A stretch of 55,803 bases of DNA from Rhodococcus jostii NBRC 16295 (GTDB taxonomy: Bacteria > Actinomycetota > Actinomycetes > Mycobacteriales > Mycobacteriaceae). The translations under genes were made by a program, and so were the position numbers. The first letter of the stretch is position 1. Each line of letters opens with the position of its first letter. Where the stretch lies: contig NZ_BCWY01000065.1 of the NCBI RefSeq assembly GCF_001894825.1, positions 1 through 55,803 of the forward strand. Direction: 5' to 3'. Below, piece by piece: positions 17,866 through 26,676 of the stretch. Under the pieces are notes generated by a model. The model was not told where the DNA came from and made no database searches. It worked only from the letters and a program-made list of their open reading frames with translations.

Positions 17866-19089
17866 ATGTACGAAGCAGTGATCTGTGAACCCGTCCGCAC
17901 CCCCGTCGGGGGATTCGGCGGCATGTACCGCGACATCCCCGTCACCACCCTCGCATCGACGGTGTTGAAGGGCCTCATCGAACGGACATCGCTCGCGTCC
18001 GACGACATCGACGACGTCATCTTCGGTCAGGGCTACGCCAACGGCGAGGCTGCGGCCATCGGCCGGATCGCTGCGCTCGACGCCGGCCTCGACGTCACCG
18101 TGCCCGGCATCCAGCTCGACCGCCGCTGCGGCTCCGGTCTGCAGGCAGTGATCTACGCGGCCATGCAGGTGCAGACCGGGATGAGCGATCTGGTGATCGC
18201 TGGCGGCGCCGAGTCGATGAGCCAGACCGAGTTCTACAGCACGGGAATGCGCTGGGGCGTCAAGGGTGCGTCGGTAGAGTTCCACGACCGGTTGGCCAAG
18301 CCCCGCACCAACTCCGGCGGCGTGAACTTCCCCGTCGAGGGCGGCATGATCGAAACCGCGGAGAACCTCCGGCGCGAGTACTCGATCAGCCGCGAGGAGC
18401 AGGACGCGTACGCCGCCGAATCCCACGCGCGCGCTGTCCGGGCGCAGGACGGCGGACTGTTCGACGCCGAGACGATCCCGGTGACGGTGCCGGGCAAGCG
18501 CGGCAAGGACCCCGTCGTCCACACCACCGACGAGCACCCGCGCCGCGACGTCACGGCCGAGTCGTTGTCGGCGCTGCGGCCCATCCGGTCGCGGGTCGAC
18601 CCGGAGGCCACCGTCACCGCGGGCAACGCGTGCGGTCAGAACGACGCCGCCGCAGCCGCGATCGTCACCACCCCCGAGAACGCGGAACGTCTGGGCCTGC
18701 GCCCGTTCGCCCGGCTCGTGAGCTGGGGTGTCGCCGGAGTGGAGCCGAACCGGATGGGCATCGGCCCGGTCCCGGCCGTCGACAAGGCCCTCACCCGGGC
18801 GAAGCTCACCCTCAACGACATCGACCTCCTCGAGATCAACGAGGCGTTCGCAGCGCAGGTACTGGCGTGCGCGCGGGAGTGGAAGTTCGACGGGTCCGAC
18901 ATGCGAGACCGGTTCAACGTCAACGGATCCGGAATCTCCCTCGGCCACCCCGTCGGCGCCACCGGCGGTCGCATCCTGGCCAATCTGCTCCGCGAACTGG
19001 ATCGTCGCCAGGCCCGCTACGGCATCGAGACGATGTGCATCGGCGGCGGTCAGGGCATCGCGGCCGTGTTCGAGAACGTCAACATCTAG
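17866..19089 (+). CDS. Thiolase (acetyl-CoA C-acyltransferase)
   Basis: A 407-residue thiolase with nucleophilic C88 (DRRCGSG), the NEAFA loop, the catalytic His in GHPVGATGGR and the second Cys in TMCIGGGQG. All residues for thiolytic cleavage of a 3-oxoacyl-CoA are present. It begins 4 bp after the acyl-CoA dehydrogenase and is followed by a MaoC hydratase and a second thiolase. Confidence 0.9.
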   Translation: MYEAVICEPVRTPVGGFGGMYRDIPVTTLASTVLKGLIERTSLASDDIDDVIFGQGYANGEAAAIGRIAALDAGLDVTVPGIQLDRRCGSGLQAVIYAAMQVQTGMSDLVIAGGAESMSQTEFYSTGMRWGVKGASVEFHDRLAKPRTNSGGVNFPVEGGMIETAENLRREYSISREEQDAYAAESHARAVRAQDGGLFDAETIPVTVPGKRGKDPVVHTTDEHPRRDVTAESLSALRPIRSRVDPEATVTAGNACGQNDAAAAAIVTTPENAERLGLRPFARLVSWGVAGVEPNRMGIGPVPAVDKALTRAKLTLNDIDLLEINEAFAAQVLACAREWKFDGSDMRDRFNVNGSGISLGHPVGATGGRILANLLRELDRRQARYGIETMCIGGGQGIAAVFENVNI

Positions 19090-19135
19090 CCGTTTCCCCT
19101 TCCGCCCGGTACCGGGCCGACCCGAAAAGAGTGTC

Positions 19136-19588
19136 ATGCGTGTATTCCAGGGAATCGACGACGTCGAATCCGCAGTCGGCGAACATCTCGGCCACAGCGA
19201 CTGGCTCGAGATCACGCAGGAACGCGTGAACGTGTTCGCCGACGCCACCGGTGACCACCAGTGGATCCACGTCGATCCCGAGCGTGCCGCCGAGGGCCCG
19301 TTCGGCGCCGCCATTGCCCACGGCTACCTCACGCTGTCACTGCTGCCGAAGCTCGGCGCCGACCTCATGCGCGTCGACGGCGTGAAGCTGGTGATCAACT
19401 ACGGTCTCAACAAGGTTCGCTTCCCTCAGCCGGTGAAGGTCGGGGCGAAGGTGCGGGCCGGGGGCGAGATCGTGTCGGTCGAGCAGACGAAGCAGGGCGC
19501 ACAAGTGGTCGTCAAGTACACCATCGAGATCCAGGGTGAGGGCAAGCCGGCGTGTGTCGCCGAGACTGTCCGCGTCCTGGTTCCCTGA
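19136..19588 (+). CDS. MaoC-like enoyl-CoA hydratase (R-hydratase family)
   Basis: A 150-residue single hot-dog domain. The hydratase motif ATGDHQWIHVDPERA carries the catalytic Asp (D40) and His (H45), followed by AHGYLTLSLLP. It adds water to a 2-enoyl-CoA, filling the step between the acyl-CoA dehydrogenase and the thiolases of the same operon. ATG 19136 is preceded by GAAAAGAG. Confidence 0.85.
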   Translation: MRVFQGIDDVESAVGEHLGHSDWLEITQERVNVFADATGDHQWIHVDPERAAEGPFGAAIAHGYLTLSLLPKLGADLMRVDGVKLVINYGLNKVRFPQPVKVGAKVRAGGEIVSVEQTKQGAQVVVKYTIEIQGEGKPACVAETVRVLVP

Positions 19589-19604
19589 GACACGAGGAAA
19601 GAAC

Positions 19605-20801
19605 ATGCGAAGAGCAGCACTGGTCGCCCCGGTCCGCACCGCGGTCGGCCGTTTCGGCGGCGCACTGCGTGACGTTCCGGCAGAGACGTTGGCCGCCACC
19701 GTGATCAAAGAGACCGTGGCCCGGTCGGGGATCGACCCACTCCTCATCGAGGACGTCGTGATGGGGCAGTCGTACGCCAACTCCGAGGCCCCGTGCATCG
19801 GGCGGTGGGCGGCCCTCGAAGCGGGACTGCCGATCCGCGTCGCCGGGCTCCAGACCGACCGCCGGTGCGGCACCGGACTACAGGCACTCGTGACCGCGTC
19901 GATGATGGTGCAGACCGGCGCAGCCGACGTCGTGCTCGCCGGCGGCGTCGAGTCGATGAGTAACATCGAGCACTACACCACCGGTGCCCGCTGGGGTACT
20001 CGCGCCGGGTCGCTGAACCTCTACGATCGCCTCGACCGCGGGCGGGAACGCTCCCAGCCGGAATGGCGGTTCGGGAAGATCAGCGGAATGGTCGAGACCG
20101 CCGAGAACGTCGCGTCGCGGTGCGGAATCGGCCGCGAGGAGTCGGACGCGTTCGCCGCCGAAAGCCACGCGAAGGCCCACGCCGCGTGGGAGGCAGGCAA
20201 GTTCGATGACGAGGTGATCGAGGTGAAGATCACCGACCGGAAGGGCAACGTCGCCGTCGTCTCCCGGGACGAGGGCATCCGCCCCGAAACCACGCCCGAG
20301 ACGCTGGCGCGGCTGCGCAGCGCTCTCCCGGACGGCGTCGTCACCGCGGGCAACGCGAGTCAGCAGAACGACGCGGCGTCGTCGATGCTCGTCGTCGCCG
20401 AGGACCAACTCGACGAACTCGGGCTCGAGCCGCTGGGCTTCCTCACCGGGTGGGCCGCAGCCGGGTGCGAACCGGGACTGATGGGCCTCGGACCGGTCGC
20501 GGCCGCGTCGAAGCTGTTCCGCAGAACCGGCGCGAGCTTCGACGATTTCACGCTGATCGAGCTGAACGAGGCGTTCGCGTGCCAGGTGCTCGGCGTCCTG
20601 AAGGAGTGGGGTTTAGAGGATCGGGACCGACTCAACGTCAACGGGTCCGGTATCTCGCTCGGGCATCCCATCGGTGCCACCGGTGCGCGGATGACGACCA
20701 CGGCCCTGCATGAATTGCGGAGGCGCGGCGGCGGCAAGGCGCTCGTCACGATGTGCATCGGCGGCGGGCAGGGAATGGCCGCCATCGTCGAGGGTGTGTA
20801 G
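19605..20801 (+). CDS. Thiolase (acetyl-CoA C-acyltransferase), second copy
   Basis: A 398-residue thiolase with the full set of catalytic features: C88 in DRRCGTG, NEAFA, GHPIGATGAR and TMCIGGGQG. It aligns along its length with the thiolase at 17866, but its substrate-loop region (about residues 125-150) differs, suggesting different acyl specificity. GAGGAAAG precedes ATG 19605. Its TAG stop is formed by the first bases of the palindromic element that follows. Confidence 0.88.
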   Translation: MRRAALVAPVRTAVGRFGGALRDVPAETLAATVIKETVARSGIDPLLIEDVVMGQSYANSEAPCIGRWAALEAGLPIRVAGLQTDRRCGTGLQALVTASMMVQTGAADVVLAGGVESMSNIEHYTTGARWGTRAGSLNLYDRLDRGRERSQPEWRFGKISGMVETAENVASRCGIGREESDAFAAESHAKAHAAWEAGKFDDEVIEVKITDRKGNVAVVSRDEGIRPETTPETLARLRSALPDGVVTAGNASQQNDAASSMLVVAEDQLDELGLEPLGFLTGWAAAGCEPGLMGLGPVAAASKLFRRTGASFDDFTLIELNEAFACQVLGVLKEWGLEDRDRLNVNGSGISLGHPIGATGARMTTTALHELRRRGGGKALVTMCIGGGQGMAAIVEGV

Positions 20802-20964
20802 GGCGTGTCTCCCGATCCCCATTTCGGCGCTCCTGGCGCCCAATCGTCGTCCTGCTGCGTTGTCGTCGGCGCCGATACAACCGCGGTATCGGCTTCTCCT
20901 CCGCCTTGCCGGACGACGATTGTTTCGCCAGGTGCATCCGAGAGGGATCGGGAAACACGCCCTA
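20799..20964. repeat. MITE-like long palindromic element with TA flanks
   Basis: The outer arms, TAGGGCGTGTCTCCCGATCC at 20799 and the complement of TAGGGCGTGTTTCCCGATCC ending at 20964, are nearly perfect inverted repeats. Further matching blocks continue inward (CCTGGCG, CAATCGTCGTCC, GCCGATAC), so almost all 166 bp can fold into one hairpin. The ends are flanked by TA, as for Tc1/mariner or IS630-type insertions. It encodes nothing. The arms supply the stop codons of both convergent genes and may also terminate their transcripts. Confidence 0.65.
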
Positions 20965-22398
20965 TAGCCGACTGATACGCGCGTCCGCCGGCTCCGACGT
21001 CGGAGCCGGCGGACGCGACGTCACATTGTTGACGAGGAGCGCGACGAAGACGACCGCGCACCCGAGGGCGCCGATGGCGAGAGCCGCCCTGATCCCGGTT
21101 TCGGTGGGATGTAGGTCCGGTGCCAGGTGAGCGGCGAGCACCGCGCCAGCGATGGCGCTGCCGAACGAGCCGCCGACGGTGCGCAGCACCTGGTTGAAGC
21201 TCACGGCGCTGCCGAGTTCGGTGTCGGCGACGCTGCGGGCGATCAGGGCAGGCATTGCCGCGTACGTCATGCCCATCCCCAGTCCGAACCCGAACATTCC
21301 GATCAGGATTTCCCACAGTGCATTGTGGGCGAACCAGAGGAGTGCGCTCGAGGCCGTCACGAGGCCGGCGCCGACGAGCAACAGGGTCCGCATGCGGATC
21401 CGGTGCGAGACCGCGCGGACGAGCCGGTTCGCGCCGAAACTTGCCACCGACAGCGGGAGCATCACGAATCCGGCCCAGAACAGGGGCAGCGCGATGCCGT
21501 ACCCGGTGGAGGCGGGCGACTGGGCGATGAGGCTGCCGATCGAGAGTCCGATGTACATCGCGGCGCCGAGGCCGATCGCGGTGCTGTTCGCGACGAGCAC
21601 GTCACCGTTGCGCAGTACCCGGAGATTGATGAGCGGGTTGGGGGTGCGCAGTTCCACGACGCACCACAACGACAGCAGGATCGCCGCGCCGGTGAAGAAC
21701 CCGATGGTCCACGGGGAGCCCCACCCCCACCGCGAGCCTTCGCTGACGGCGACGAGTAGCGACGCGAGTCCGGTACCGACCAGCAGTGCGCCCGGCACGT
21801 CGAGTGCATTCCGCGGCGCTTGCTCGTCGGGGCCCGCGGGAACGACGCGCCAGACGACCAGGATGGTGGTGATCAGGAACAGTGCCGCGAACCAGAAGGC
21901 GAAACGAAACCCGAGAAGGTCGGCGAGGATGCCGGTCAGCGGGTAGCCGAGTCCCAGACCGGTGGTCACCGTCACCGACAGGCTGGAGATGCCGTGCCGG
22001 GCCTGGTTCTCGGGGAGATACCGGCGGGCCAGGGCGATCGTCACCGGAACGATTCCGTAGGTGAGTCCCTGCAGTGCGCGCCCGATCAGGAAGACGGTGA
22101 AGTTGGGGGCTGTGGCGGCGACGATCGAACCGACGAGGATCGTCGTCAGGGAGCACAGGAGCAGGCGCTTCTTGTGGGGGCCGTCGCTGAGCCGGCCCAT
22201 GATCGGCGTTGCGATCGCCCCGACCAGGAGGTTGACGGTGAGCATCCACTGCCCGGTGCTCACCTCGACGTGCATGTCCTGGGAGATCGCGGGCACCAGC
22301 AGCATGCCGAGTGAACTGACGACCGCGGTGGTCAGGGCGGCGTAGGCCAGGGCAGGCAGTAACCGGGACCGTGCGGTGGACTCAGTCGACGGGCGCAT
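20962..22398 (-). CDS. MFS transporter, DHA2-like multidrug exporter family
   Basis: A 478-residue membrane protein with about 14 hydrophobic segments, the MGRLSDGPHKKRLLL loop and the GRALQGLTYGIVPVTIAL helix typical of drug:H+ antiporters. Its 5' end overlaps the MarR gene by 17 bp, so the two are co-transcribed, a usual arrangement for a ligand-derepressed exporter. The stop lies within the palindromic element. Confidence 0.85.
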   Translation of the reverse strand: MRPSTESTARSRLLPALAYAALTTAVVSSLGMLLVPAISQDMHVEVSTGQWMLTVNLLVGAIATPIMGRLSDGPHKKRLLLCSLTTILVGSIVAATAPNFTVFLIGRALQGLTYGIVPVTIALARRYLPENQARHGISSLSVTVTTGLGLGYPLTGILADLLGFRFAFWFAALFLITTILVVWRVVPAGPDEQAPRNALDVPGALLVGTGLASLLVAVSEGSRWGWGSPWTIGFFTGAAILLSLWCVVELRTPNPLINLRVLRNGDVLVANSTAIGLGAAMYIGLSIGSLIAQSPASTGYGIALPLFWAGFVMLPLSVASFGANRLVRAVSHRIRMRTLLLVGAGLVTASSALLWFAHNALWEILIGMFGFGLGMGMTYAAMPALIARSVADTELGSAVSFNQVLRTVGGSFGSAIAGAVLAAHLAPDLHPTETGIRAALAIGALGCAVVFVALLVNNVTSRPPAPTSEPADARISRL

Positions 22399-22810
22399 CG
22401 TCCACCAACTTGCGCAGAATCGGAACGATGGAGTCGAGGGTCTTCTTCTCCTCGACGGTCAGCCGTTCCGCGATGGCGTGTTCCAGCCACTCCAGGCCCT
22501 TGGAACGCTCCTGCGCCAGCCTCTCGCGACCGGCATCGGTGAGCTCGATCCAGATCCGGCGTCGATCCTGCTCGTCGGGGGTCCGCACGACGAGGCCGAT
22601 GGTTTCGAGTTCGCGCACCGCGTTGGCGATCGCCTGGGGGCTGATCTTCTCGGCCGCAGCGAGTGTCGAGGCAGACGTTTGTCCGTGCTTCGACAGGTAT
22701 GCGAGCACGCCTATTTTGCCGACGGAGATGGTTCTTCCTGTGGTGAGCTGCCGCCAGATCGGGCGCAGCGCTTCCCGCAGGACCTGCGCGGTGGCCTGTT
22801 CGGTGATCAT
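22382..22810 (-). CDS. MarR-family transcriptional regulator
   Basis: A 142-residue winged-helix protein with the MarR core: ISVGKIGVLAYLSKHG, the recognition helix SPQAIANAVRELETIGLV and the wing DEQDRRRIWIELTDAG. ATG 22810 is preferred over a TTG five codons upstream. It is co-transcribed with the MFS exporter and probably represses both genes through the inverted repeats just upstream. Confidence 0.88.
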   Translation of the reverse strand: MITEQATAQVLREALRPIWRQLTTGRTISVGKIGVLAYLSKHGQTSASTLAAAEKISPQAIANAVRELETIGLVVRTPDEQDRRRIWIELTDAGRERLAQERSKGLEWLEHAIAERLTVEEKKTLDSIVPILRKLVDDAPVD

Positions 22811-22827
22811 GAGCGAAGCGTACAACT

Positions 22828-22852
22828 AAATTGATCAATCTAATTGACTAAA
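22828..22852. promoter_or_regulatory. Candidate MarR operator
   Basis: An AT-rich island in otherwise GC-rich DNA just upstream of marR contains the palindrome TTGATCAA (22831-22838) and a flanking TCTAATTGACTAAAT repeat. Position and composition suit autoregulation by the MarR protein. Confidence 0.45.
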
Positions 22853-23020
22853 TGGGAAGGCTCACACCCGCCATCGAAAGGATCGCCCGAACCGATCACC
22901 GTCAGCGATATCCTGGAGAGCACGCCATCGAAAGGTGAGTCCACGGTTGAATCTGCGCTGGTCGTGCCGTCGGGACCAGTCCGCGGGAACTCCTTGCCGA
23001 CGGGGTGAGTAGACCGTCCG

Positions 23021-26000
23021 ATGGGTGAAGGTGATCCGCTCGACACGCAGCGGTACCCGGCCTCGCCGGCCGCGGAGCTGGCAGACACCGGCTTCGACGA
23101 TGCCCAGGAGATCGGTCGCGGCGGGTTCGGCGCCGTCTACCGCTGCACCCAGGTGGACCTGGATCGCACGGTGGCGGTGAAGGTGCTCACCGTCGAACTC
23201 GACGAGGAGAACCGGGCTCGCTTCTTCCGGGAGCAGCGGGCGATGGGCCGGCTGACGGGGCACCCGAACATCGTCAACATTCTGCAGGTCGGTGCCACCG
23301 ACAGCGGCCGCCCGTTCATCGTGATGCCCTTCCATCCGCAGGATTCGCTGGATGCCCGGATCCGCCGTGACGGGCCGTTGCCGTTGGATCAGGCGTTGCG
23401 GCTGGGCGTGAAGATGGCGGGTGCGGTGGAGTCGGCGCACCGGCTCGGGATCCTGCATCGGGACGTCAAACCGGCGAACATTCTGCTCACCGATTACGGG
23501 GAGCCGGAGTTGACGGATTTCGGTATCGCGCACATCAGCGGCGGCTTCGAGACGGCGACCGGCGCGGTCACCGGGTCGCCGGCGTACACGGCGCCGGAGG
23601 TGCTCGCGGGTGATTCACCGAGCCCGGCGGCCGATGTGTACGGGCTCGGCGCGGTCCTGTTCAGTGCGCTGACCGGGCATGCGGCGTTCGAGCGTCGCAG
23701 CGGTGAGCAGGTGGTGGCGCAGTTTCTGCGGATCACCACCCAACCGGTGCCCGATCTGCGGGAGCACGGGATCCCCGAGGATGTGTCCGCGGTGATCGCG
23801 CGGGCGATGTCGCGGACCCCCGGTCAGCGCCCGGCTACTGCTGCCGAATTCGGGGAAGAACTGCGTACCCTGCAACGCGACCACGGCTTCCCCATTGACG
23901 AGATGGCGCTCCGCGCGGAACCAGATGTGCAGCGCAGCGACCTGCCGCCGACGTCGCGCGGCGGACGAGGCTCGCCCGCGCCCTCCACGCTCGGCACGAC
24001 GGGCAGTCTCCCCCTGGAGATGACCAGTTTCGTCGGCCGCCGGCACGAGCTGACCGAGGCGAAGAACCTGCTGGGCGGATCCCGGTTGGTGACGTTGACC
24101 GGGATCGGGGGTGTGGGGAAGACGCGGCTGGCAATGCGGGTAGCGTCCGCTGTGCAGCGCGAGTACGACGACGGTGTGCGCCTGGTCGAGTTGGGCGAAC
24201 TGCGCGACGAGTCGTCGCTGGTCGATGCGGTGGCAGCCGGGGTCGGGGTGCGGGACTACTCAGCGAGACCGTTGCACGAGGTCCTCCTGGAGCACCTGGC
24301 GGTACAGGAACTGCTGTTGGTCCTCGACAATTGCGAGCAGGTAGTGGACGCGGTCGCAGAATTCGCCGGTCCGTTGCTGCGGGTGTGTCCGCGGTTGCGG
24401 ATTCTGGCCACCAGCCGCGAACCCCTCGGTATCGCTGGGGAGGCGGTGTTGCGGGTCCCGCCGCTGACCGTCCCCGATCCCGAGCGGAAGCCCTCGCTGC
24501 GGGGGTTGCCCAAATACGATGCGGTGACGTTGTTCGCCGAACGCGCTGCCGCCGCTGTTCCCGGTTTCGCGCTCACCGAGGACAACGCGGGGGCAGTGGC
24601 GGAGATCTGCCACCGCCTCGACGGTTTGCCGCTGCCGATCGAGTTGGCGGCGGCCCGGTTACGGGCGATGTCACCCGAGCAGATCCTCGAGCGGCTGACC
24701 GACCGCTACACCCTGCTGACCCGCGGCAACAGGGGTGCGCCGACGCGGCAACAGACGCTGCGGTTGTGCATCGACTGGAGTTTCGAGTTGTGCACCGCCG
24801 GTGAGCAACTGGTGTGGGGTCGGGTGGCGGTCTTCGCGGGAAGTTTCGAACTCGATGCGGCGGAACAGGTGTGCGGCGCGGGCCTGGCACCGGATGAGCT
24901 GCTCGACACGCTGACCTCGTTGGTGGAGAAGTCGATCCTGATCCGGGAGGAATCTGGGTCGGTGGTGCGGTTCCGGATTCTCGAGACCCTCCGCGAATAC
25001 GGTTACGAGAAACTCGAGCAGACCGGTGAGGCTGTGGCGTTGCGTCGACGGCACCGGGACTGGTACGAGGCGTTGGCGCTCGCCGCGGAGGCCGAGTGGA
25101 TCAGCGCCCGCCAACTCGACTGGATCGCCCGCCTGAAACGGGAACACGCGAATCTGCGTGAGGCCCTCGAGTTCAGCGTCGATGACGACCCCGCCGCCGG
25201 TCTGCGCATCGCTGTGGCACTGTTCCTGTTCTGGAGCTCCCAGGGCCTCTACAACGAGGGGCGACGGTGGTACGACCAGCTGCTCGCCCGCCAGAGCGGC
25301 CCGCCCACCCTGGATTCGATCAAGGCGCTCTACAGCCACAGCGTAATGGCTTTCGCTCAAGGCGACCTTCAGGCCGCGGCAGCACTCGTCGAGGAGGCGC
25401 GGACTCGCACCACCGACACGAGTGATCCCCTCCTGCGCGCCTACGTCGACTGCGCCGACGGCATGCTGGCCCTCTACAGCGGTGATCTCGCGCGAGCGTG
25501 CTCGCAACTGGACATCGCCCTCGCCGAGTTCACCGAACGCGGAGATCGACTGCTCCAGGTAGCCATCCTGTATCCGTTAGGCCTGGCGCATGGACTGTCA
25601 GGCCGGACGGACCAGGCGATCGAGTGCCACGAACGTGCGATCGCGATCACGGAACGATACGGCGAGACGATGTATCGATCGCATTCGCTGTGGGCCTTGG
25701 GAATTGCCGTCTGGCAGCAGGGCGATGCAGATCGTTCGATGCAGCTTCTCGAACAATCACTGGAGCTGGCCAAGCAGGTGCGCAGCCCCCGGGTCGCTGC
25801 AGCCTGCCTCGAGGCGCTGGCCTGGATCAGCTTCGAACGTCGCGATGCACTCCGGGCTGCAGTTCTGATGGGAGCCGCGGACGGGCTGGCGCGGTCGATC
25901 GGCAGTACTGCGGTCATACATACCAATCTGATACTTCGCCACGAGGAATGCGCCGAGAATGCCCGGAAGGAACTCGGGGACAGGGCATTCGGAGTCGCCC

Positions 26001-26287
26001 ACCGCAAGGGCGAACAACTCGGGTTCAACGATGCCATCGCGTACGCCCTCCACGAGCAACCGGCCGGCACTCCCGCGCGAGACACTGAGCCATCGACACG
26101 ACTGACCAAGCGGGAACGCCAAGTCGCCGACCTGATCGCCGAAGGCCTGACCAATCAGGCCATCGCCGACCGCCTGGTGATCTCGCCTCGCACCGCACAA
26201 GGACACGTGGAGCACATCCTGGCCAAACTGGGCTTCACCTCCCGAACACAAGTCGCGGCCTGGGTCGTGGAGCGGACGCACGATTAG
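23021..26287 (+). CDS. Ser/Thr protein kinase-ATPase-LuxR hybrid regulator (PknK-like)
   Basis: A 1088-residue multidomain protein. The N-terminal kinase (about 28-290) has GRGGFGAVY, K54 in VAVKVL, HRDVKPAN and DFG. A signal-transduction ATPase follows, with a P-loop GIGGVGKT near 360, LVLDNCEQV and ATSREPLGI. A long helical TPR-like region and a LuxR helix-turn-helix (about 1027-1085, LTKRERQVADLIAEGLTNQAIADRLVISPRT) complete it. It should integrate a signal with DNA binding, and is a candidate activator for the nearby catabolic promoters (inference). It is convergent with WhiB, the stops overlapping. Confidence 0.88.
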   Translation: MGEGDPLDTQRYPASPAAELADTGFDDAQEIGRGGFGAVYRCTQVDLDRTVAVKVLTVELDEENRARFFREQRAMGRLTGHPNIVNILQVGATDSGRPFIVMPFHPQDSLDARIRRDGPLPLDQALRLGVKMAGAVESAHRLGILHRDVKPANILLTDYGEPELTDFGIAHISGGFETATGAVTGSPAYTAPEVLAGDSPSPAADVYGLGAVLFSALTGHAAFERRSGEQVVAQFLRITTQPVPDLREHGIPEDVSAVIARAMSRTPGQRPATAAEFGEELRTLQRDHGFPIDEMALRAEPDVQRSDLPPTSRGGRGSPAPSTLGTTGSLPLEMTSFVGRRHELTEAKNLLGGSRLVTLTGIGGVGKTRLAMRVASAVQREYDDGVRLVELGELRDESSLVDAVAAGVGVRDYSARPLHEVLLEHLAVQELLLVLDNCEQVVDAVAEFAGPLLRVCPRLRILATSREPLGIAGEAVLRVPPLTVPDPERKPSLRGLPKYDAVTLFAERAAAAVPGFALTEDNAGAVAEICHRLDGLPLPIELAAARLRAMSPEQILERLTDRYTLLTRGNRGAPTRQQTLRLCIDWSFELCTAGEQLVWGRVAVFAGSFELDAAEQVCGAGLAPDELLDTLTSLVEKSILIREESGSVVRFRILETLREYGYEKLEQTGEAVALRRRHRDWYEALALAAEAEWISARQLDWIARLKREHANLREALEFSVDDDPAAGLRIAVALFLFWSSQGLYNEGRRWYDQLLARQSGPPTLDSIKALYSHSVMAFAQGDLQAAAALVEEARTRTTDTSDPLLRAYVDCADGMLALYSGDLARACSQLDIALAEFTERGDRLLQVAILYPLGLAHGLSGRTDQAIECHERAIAITERYGETMYRSHSLWALGIAVWQQGDADRSMQLLEQSLELAKQVRSPRVAAACLEALAWISFERRDALRAAVLMGAADGLARSIGSTAVIHTNLILRHEECAENARKELGDRAFGVAHRKGEQLGFNDAIAYALHEQPAGTPARDTEPSTRLTKRERQVADLIAEGLTNQAIADRLVISPRTAQGHVEHILAKLGFTSRTQVAAWVVERTHD

Positions 26288-26556
26288 GTGTGCCATCGAC
26301 TCCACTTGCGGGCGGCGCGAAGCTCGTTCGGGTTCAGGCCACCCCAGATTCCGTGTTGCTCTCCGAAATGGATCGCGCTTGTGCGGCATTCGCTGATCAC
26401 CGGACATGCGCGGCATATCGCCTTCGCCGCCTGCTCCTGACGGCGTGAACAATGGCGATTGTCTTCGCCATCCGCATAGAAGACGGCGATGTCCATGCCG
26501 CGGCACCGCGCCTGTAGTCGCCAATCGTCACGATCGACTGGTGATGCGAGTGTCAT
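26284..26556 (-). CDS. WhiB-family iron-sulfur transcription factor
   Basis: A 90-residue WhiB-like protein with cluster-binding Cys at 18, 48, 51 and 57 (CRACPVISEC) and the GIWGG turn at 69-73, followed by a basic C-terminal segment. An extra Cys at 36 is unusual. WhiB proteins bind a 4Fe-4S cluster and act with sigma factor. Its TAA overlaps the stop of the convergent kinase gene. Confidence 0.88.
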   Translation of the reverse strand: MTLASPVDRDDWRLQARCRGMDIAVFYADGEDNRHCSRRQEQAAKAICRACPVISECRTSAIHFGEQHGIWGGLNPNELRAARKWSRWHT

Positions 26557-26571
26557 GATTCAGCGTGTTTT

Positions 26572-26650
26572 CTGCTCGTCATAACCGAAAGCGTGTACAT
26601 CCGCGATCCGGACGGAAATCTCATCGAGCCTGTCGAGGTACGAGACAAGC
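26572..26650 (+). pseudogene. C-terminal scrap of a glyoxalase/VOC-family gene
   Basis: The plus-strand frame reads ITESVYIRDPDGNLIEPVE, which matches the C-terminal metal-ligand strand of VOC proteins (YxRDPDGNxIE). Nothing upstream belongs to the fold; it is cut off at the start of WhiB. It is a leftover from rearrangement rather than a functional gene. Confidence 0.5.
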
Positions 26651-26676
26651 ACATCGACGGGCAGCTGAGATCTCCG

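Noticed and set aside
17818..19314. 498-codon minus-strand frame opposite the thiolase
   Set aside because: It is an antisense shadow due to GC-rich third positions. The plus-strand thiolase has every catalytic motif.
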